From ZLKRG08 sp964654815 (GTDB lineage: Bacteria > Actinomycetota > Actinomycetes > Nanopelagicales > Nanopelagicaceae), in the NCBI GenBank assembly GCA_964654815.1, contig CAZZLH010000041.1:1-8564 (forward strand): a stretch of 8,564 bases of DNA. Reading direction: 5' to 3'. Below the pieces are notes generated by a model. The model searched no databases. It was not told the origin of the DNA and worked only from the letters and a program-made list of their open reading frames with translations. The position numbers and the translations under genes were made by a program. Positions 6,248 through 8,564 of this stretch are shown piece by piece; within the stretch, counting starts at the first letter, position 1, and every line of letters begins with the position of its first letter.

Positions 6248-6964
6248 CCGCACCAAGATACAGCGGCACTCTTCGCATCGAGCCACTTCTTCAGGGGCAA
6301 GCGCCATTATCTTGGCTAAGTCGCCCGCATTTATCGAAAGATTGCATCCGGTGCATTGCCCGTTGGCTAACTTAGCAGCCCCGGCTATGCCGTTTGCCCG
6401 AATCTTTTCATACAGGTCTACCAGCGTTTTTTCTATTTGCGGTATCAAATCATTTCTAGAATTCTGCGTATCTTTAACTTCGTTGTTGAGATTTGCTAAG
6501 GCGAGATCGCGAGCAGTTTCGGCCGCAGTTAAATCTGATTGCAATCTAGATTCATTTGCCTTTAGTTCGGTGATTCGAGCCTTTATGCCATCTGCCCGAA
6601 GCATCACCTCAAGCTCTACCTCTTCTAATTCAGCGCGACGGGCATTTAGAGAGATAAGTTCATGTTGCATCTGCTCTAACTCTTTTGGTGAGCCTTGGCC
6701 GGCGCTTAATCGAGTTTCATCTCTCTCGATTCGCTTCGCTACTTGTTCGACATCATTCTCAGCTCGATTTATCTCAGAACTGAGGTCACTTAATTCGGTC
6801 TCTGCTGCAATTCGCAAATCTCGAGTGGTCTGTAGTTCCACATTTATTTCGTGATACCTAATGGATTCAGGCAGAGTTTTAATTTTCTGATTGAGTGAAG
6901 CGAGCTGTAAATCCAGTTGGGAGACGCGCAAGATGCTCTGTTGGTCTTCAACCTTTGCCTGCAC
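6245..6964 (-). CDS. Coiled-coil protein with C-terminal C4 zinc ribbon (Rv2229c-like)
   Basis: A 239-residue protein. Residues about 5-185 are a long, Glu/Leu/Arg-rich helical region with heptad character, broken near 86-93 (SAGQGSPK), consistent with an antiparallel coiled-coil hairpin. Residues 200-239 carry a zinc ribbon with paired cysteines CTGC (C204, C207) and CEEC (C230, C233); C235 is extra. The family (C4-type zinc-ribbon domain, CT398-like) is widespread in bacteria and usually lies beside the RNase H/phosphatase gene in actinobacteria; its molecular role is unsettled, and nucleic-acid binding or a scaffolding role has been suggested. The start is a GTG at 6964, chosen because AAAGGG (6977-6972) lies 7 nt upstream. 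It is the first gene of a three-gene overlapping operon. The NIF3-like gene that precedes it in mycobacteria is absent here; a divergent gene takes its place. Confidence 0.93.
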   Translation of the reverse strand: MQAKVEDQQSILRVSQLDLQLASLNQKIKTLPESIRYHEINVELQTTRDLRIAAETELSDLSSEINRAENDVEQVAKRIERDETRLSAGQGSPKELEQMQHELISLNARRAELEEVELEVMLRADGIKARITELKANESRLQSDLTAAETARDLALANLNNEVKDTQNSRNDLIPQIEKTLVDLYEKIRANGIAGAAKLANGQCTGCNLSINAGDLAKIMALAPEEVARCEECRCILVR

Positions 6965-6993
6965 GCTTTGACCCTTTGCTTTTTAGCTATGGA

Positions 6994-6999
6994 ATTTTA
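6994..6999 (-). promoter_or_regulatory. Candidate -10 element for the zinc-ribbon/RNase H/terC operon
   Basis: TAAAAT (6999-6994, 5 of 6 to TATAAT) on the minus strand would start transcription near 6987, leaving about 23 nt of leader that includes the AAAGGG ribosome-binding site. No good -35 is seen at the proper distance, so this is tentative. Confidence 0.35.
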
Positions 7000-7033
7000 C
7001 TAAGCGAATAATAGCCACTATTGACGGATTGAT

Positions 7034-7039
7034 TAGACT
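7034..7039 (+). promoter_or_regulatory. -10 element placed for a leaderless DinB-like mRNA
   Basis: TAGACT (the same hexamer as the rnpB -10) ends 6 bp before the A of the ATG at 7046. Initiation at the usual distance would fall on or next to that A, giving an mRNA without a leader. No Shine-Dalgarno is present before the ATG. No clear -35 is visible at 16-18 bp. Confidence 0.55.
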
Positions 7040-7045
7040 GCTCAA

Positions 7046-7549
7046 ATGAGCGATGCAACTCTAAAACGACTATTCCGCCACATGGCTTGGGCCAATAATC
7101 AAATATTCACTCAACTCTCCGAAATACCGGAAACTGCACTTTCGTACACCGCATGGAATCCTGAATGGTCGGTGGGAAAGATCGCAAATCACATCGTGAT
7201 TGCCCAAGGACGCTTTATCTCGAGGTTGCAGAAGCAGCCGCCATTACCCGAATCAGAGTTTCCACTTACCCCTGCTGGGATGAGTGAGCTAGCCGTTAAA
7301 TCAAGAGAGAACGACCAGACAATCCAAAGTTTCTTGGAATTACCCGATGAGATGCTTACTTTTATTAGATACGGCGAGACGGTTTCTTACCTGACATCTT
7401 CGGTATTAGCTCAGGTCATACATCATGCAACTGAACATCGCGCACAGATCGCCGACATACTTGCAGTTAATAATCTAGATGTGGTCAATCTAGATGAACT
7501 GGATCTTTGGAGTTTTGAACGATTTGAGAGAGGCTCCGCTACTTCTTAA
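7046..7549 (+). CDS. DinB-like (four-helix metal-binding) protein
   Basis: A 167-residue protein of the DinB/YfiT-like fold. The start MSDATLKRLFRHMAWANNQI matches the amphipathic first helix of the family. The three metal-ligand histidines can be proposed: His49 (IANHIVIAQG) and the H-x3-H pair His127/His131 in VIHHATEHRAQIADIL. Characterised relatives are thiol-dependent transferases (for example mycothiol- or bacillithiol-dependent), often stress-related, but substrates are unknown for most, including this one. The gene is alone on the plus strand, divergent from the zinc-ribbon operon, and overlaps the next gene tail-to-tail by 11 bp. There is no ribosome-binding site, and a -10 lies at the right distance for a leaderless transcript. 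Confidence 0.88.
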   Translation: MSDATLKRLFRHMAWANNQIFTQLSEIPETALSYTAWNPEWSVGKIANHIVIAQGRFISRLQKQPPLPESEFPLTPAGMSELAVKSRENDQTIQSFLELPDEMLTFIRYGETVSYLTSSVLAQVIHHATEHRAQIADILAVNNLDVVNLDELDLWSFERFERGSATS

Positions 7550-8084
7550 GCGCCTCTTTGATCATCCCTAGAAGTAAAGTGTTATCTACTTTCCAGTCGA
7601 CTGGAACTTGGAAGGTCTTTTTATTGACTTTATAATCCTTAAGCTCGGTTGCAAATTTCCGTAGAATTTTTGGATCAAATGGTGCGAGCAAAATATGGCT
7701 CTTAGCGGTTGAGATACCAAAAATGTATTTGTCACCATATTTCAACATGGGATGATTCCAGGAAATTACCCAATCGGTTTTGGGATATTTGCTAGAGATG
7801 ACCTTCATGATTGATTTGATGGTCTTTTGTTTGGATTTATCTTCCTTGACCAAGTACTCGGTCAAGGTTTGAAATCGTTTGGCACTCTTGGATCCACGTG
7901 AGTACATAACCAAAGCATTTGCATGGGCTTGGGAAAAGCCATGTTCCTCTTTTAAAAAAGATATCTGTTGGGGATATTTCCACTCCTTGATATCGCGCAT
8001 GACCTCAAACCAATACTTCATCGGTTGTCCGTACCTTGTTTCAATCTTAGGAAAATAACTTTCGCGATCTGAATTCTGAGCCAT
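7539..8084 (-). CDS. DUF4287-DUF1801 two-domain protein
   Basis: A 181-residue, lysine-rich, cytosolic protein without signal or membrane segments. Residues about 9-62 resemble DUF4287 (YFPKIETRYGQPMKYWFEVM followed by LKEEHGFSQAHANALVMYSR). Residues about 95-178 resemble DUF1801/YdhG-like proteins (WNHPMLKYGDKYIFGISTAK, then SHILLAPFD and a conserved PVDWKVDNTLLLGMIKEAL tail). Both are domains of unknown function; DUF1801 is sometimes called a putative iron chaperone on thin evidence, so no function is assigned. The ATG at 8084 has no Shine-Dalgarno; a TAAAAT (8101-8096) suggests a very short leader, or the gene is read from the DUF305 gene 18 nt upstream. An internal ATG (Met22) would remove part of the first domain and is less likely. 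The 3' end overlaps the DinB-like gene. Confidence 0.82.
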   Translation of the reverse strand: MAQNSDRESYFPKIETRYGQPMKYWFEVMRDIKEWKYPQQISFLKEEHGFSQAHANALVMYSRGSKSAKRFQTLTEYLVKEDKSKQKTIKSIMKVISSKYPKTDWVISWNHPMLKYGDKYIFGISTAKSHILLAPFDPKILRKFATELKDYKVNKKTFQVPVDWKVDNTLLLGMIKEALKK

Positions 8085-8102
8085 GAGTATTTGGGATTTT
8101 AT

Positions 8103-8564
8103 CTAATCTTGATTTAAGTAATTCTTCATCTCAGCAATCTCTTGCTTTTGAACCCGTTCGATATCAGTAGCCAACTTCTTCGCCTCCGAATTACTGCTGT
8201 TTTTGATCATATGGAGCATCGATAGCGCTCCTTCATGATGCTTGATCATCCCTTCCAAAAAGAGCCGATCGAATTTGGCGCCCTTAGTGTTCTGCAGCTC
8301 AGTTATCTCAGAATCCGTAAGCATGCCATCCATCGCCATTGTGTGCGTAGCATTTGGATCCACTCCAGCGGCCAATAGCCAACCAGTCATCTGCTGGATC
8401 TCTGGCGCCTGCTCTGCCTTGATTCTGGTTGCTAAATCCAAAATAGCTTTATTAGAAGAATTCTTAAGTGCGATATCTGACATCTGAATCGCTTGTTGGT
8501 GATGCGGAATCATCATCTGGGCAAAATGCACCTCTGAACTGCCGAAATTACTCATCATTCCTGA
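8103..8564 (-). CDS. DUF305 family protein, C-terminal part (runs off the right edge)
   Basis: At least 151 residues are visible from the first Met (8558). The two hallmark histidine-rich motifs of DUF305 (ferritin-like helical fold) are present: MMIPHHQQAIQMS and, in the second half, MIKHHEGALSM, with the usual MDGMLTDSEI between them. Many members are secreted or lipoproteins and are suspected of binding metals such as copper, but the function is not settled. The frame stays open past Met (…S-G-M-M) to the window edge and the AGGA touching the ATG is too close to serve as a ribosome-binding site, so the true start, probably with a signal peptide or lipobox, lies beyond 8564. It is followed after 17 nt by the DUF4287-DUF1801 gene on the same strand, possibly in one transcript. 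Confidence 0.88.
   Translation of the reverse strand, partial: SGMMSNFGSSEVHFAQMMIPHHQQAIQMSDIALKNSSNKAILDLATRIKAEQAPEIQQMTGWLLAAGVDPNATHTMAMDGMLTDSEITELQNTKGAKFDRLFLEGMIKHHEGALSMLHMIKNSSNSEAKKLATDIERVQKQEIAEMKNYLNQD

Noticed and set aside
6245..6278. Upstream ATG at 6278 as the start of the RNase H/phosphatase gene
   Set aside because: It would overlap the zinc-ribbon gene by 34 bp and add residues not usual in the family; the TAATG junction at 6245 fits better.
6228..6854. 208-codon plus-strand open frame
   Set aside because: Antisense shadow of the zinc-ribbon coiled-coil gene; it is Ser-rich and low in complexity as expected from the complement of a Glu/Leu-rich coiled coil.
1..8564. 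A new defence, mobile or biosynthetic system
   Set aside because: No transposase, integrase, phage, toxin-antitoxin, CRISPR or cluster-type genes were found; all genes except two short or unknown ones fall in known housekeeping or accessory families.

Overview
The window looks like chromosomal housekeeping DNA from a low-GC actinobacterium with a compact genome. A freshwater acI / 'Candidatus Nanopelagicales'-like lineage would fit, but that placement is inference. The evidence is an RNase HI-phosphoglycerate-mutase-like phosphatase fusion sitting directly behind a C4 zinc-ribbon coiled-coil protein (the order known from mycobacteria, Rv2229c-Rv2228c), a type A RNase P RNA, roughly even AT/GC composition, frequent TTG/GTG starts, overlapping genes and a probable leaderless mRNA. 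A run of 100 Ns shows that the sequence is a scaffolded draft assembly, possibly a metagenome bin or single-cell genome.

Layout, left to right. Bases 1-137 hold the 5' end of an unrecognised gene (minus strand). Bases 138-256 are intergenic. The RNase P RNA gene rnpB (about 299-679, minus) follows, with a strong hairpin terminator (246-287) and a good promoter (684-712). That promoter lies over the start of a divergent lipoprotein gene (690-1325, plus). The lipoprotein gene overlaps tail-to-tail with ppdK, pyruvate phosphate dikinase (1309-4005, minus). After about 100 bp containing a candidate ppdK promoter comes a minus-strand operon, read right to left: zinc-ribbon coiled-coil protein (6245-6964), RNase H/phosphatase fusion (5166-6245) and a TerC-family membrane protein (4109-5169). 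Each stop overlaps the next start. The terC gene contains the N gap, but a 55-bp duplication on both sides shows that the gap is almost certainly an assembly artefact and the gene is intact. On the right are a plus-strand DinB-like gene (7046-7549), a DUF4287-DUF1801 fusion (7539-8084, minus) and the C-terminal part of a DUF305 protein (8103-8564, minus, running off the edge).

Functionally, PPDK links pyruvate and PEP. The RNase H/phosphatase and zinc-ribbon proteins form a conserved actinobacterial pair concerned with RNA-DNA hybrids and phosphoester removal. TerC is probably a metal (Mn) exporter. DinB-like, DUF1801 and DUF305 proteins are small accessory proteins with metal-binding or unknown roles. 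I found no mobile element, CRISPR, phage gene, tRNA or defence system, and I do not think the window holds a new biological system. The points most worth checking are the collapsible gap in terC, the rnpB/lipoprotein promoter-gene overlap, and the leaderless dinB-like start.
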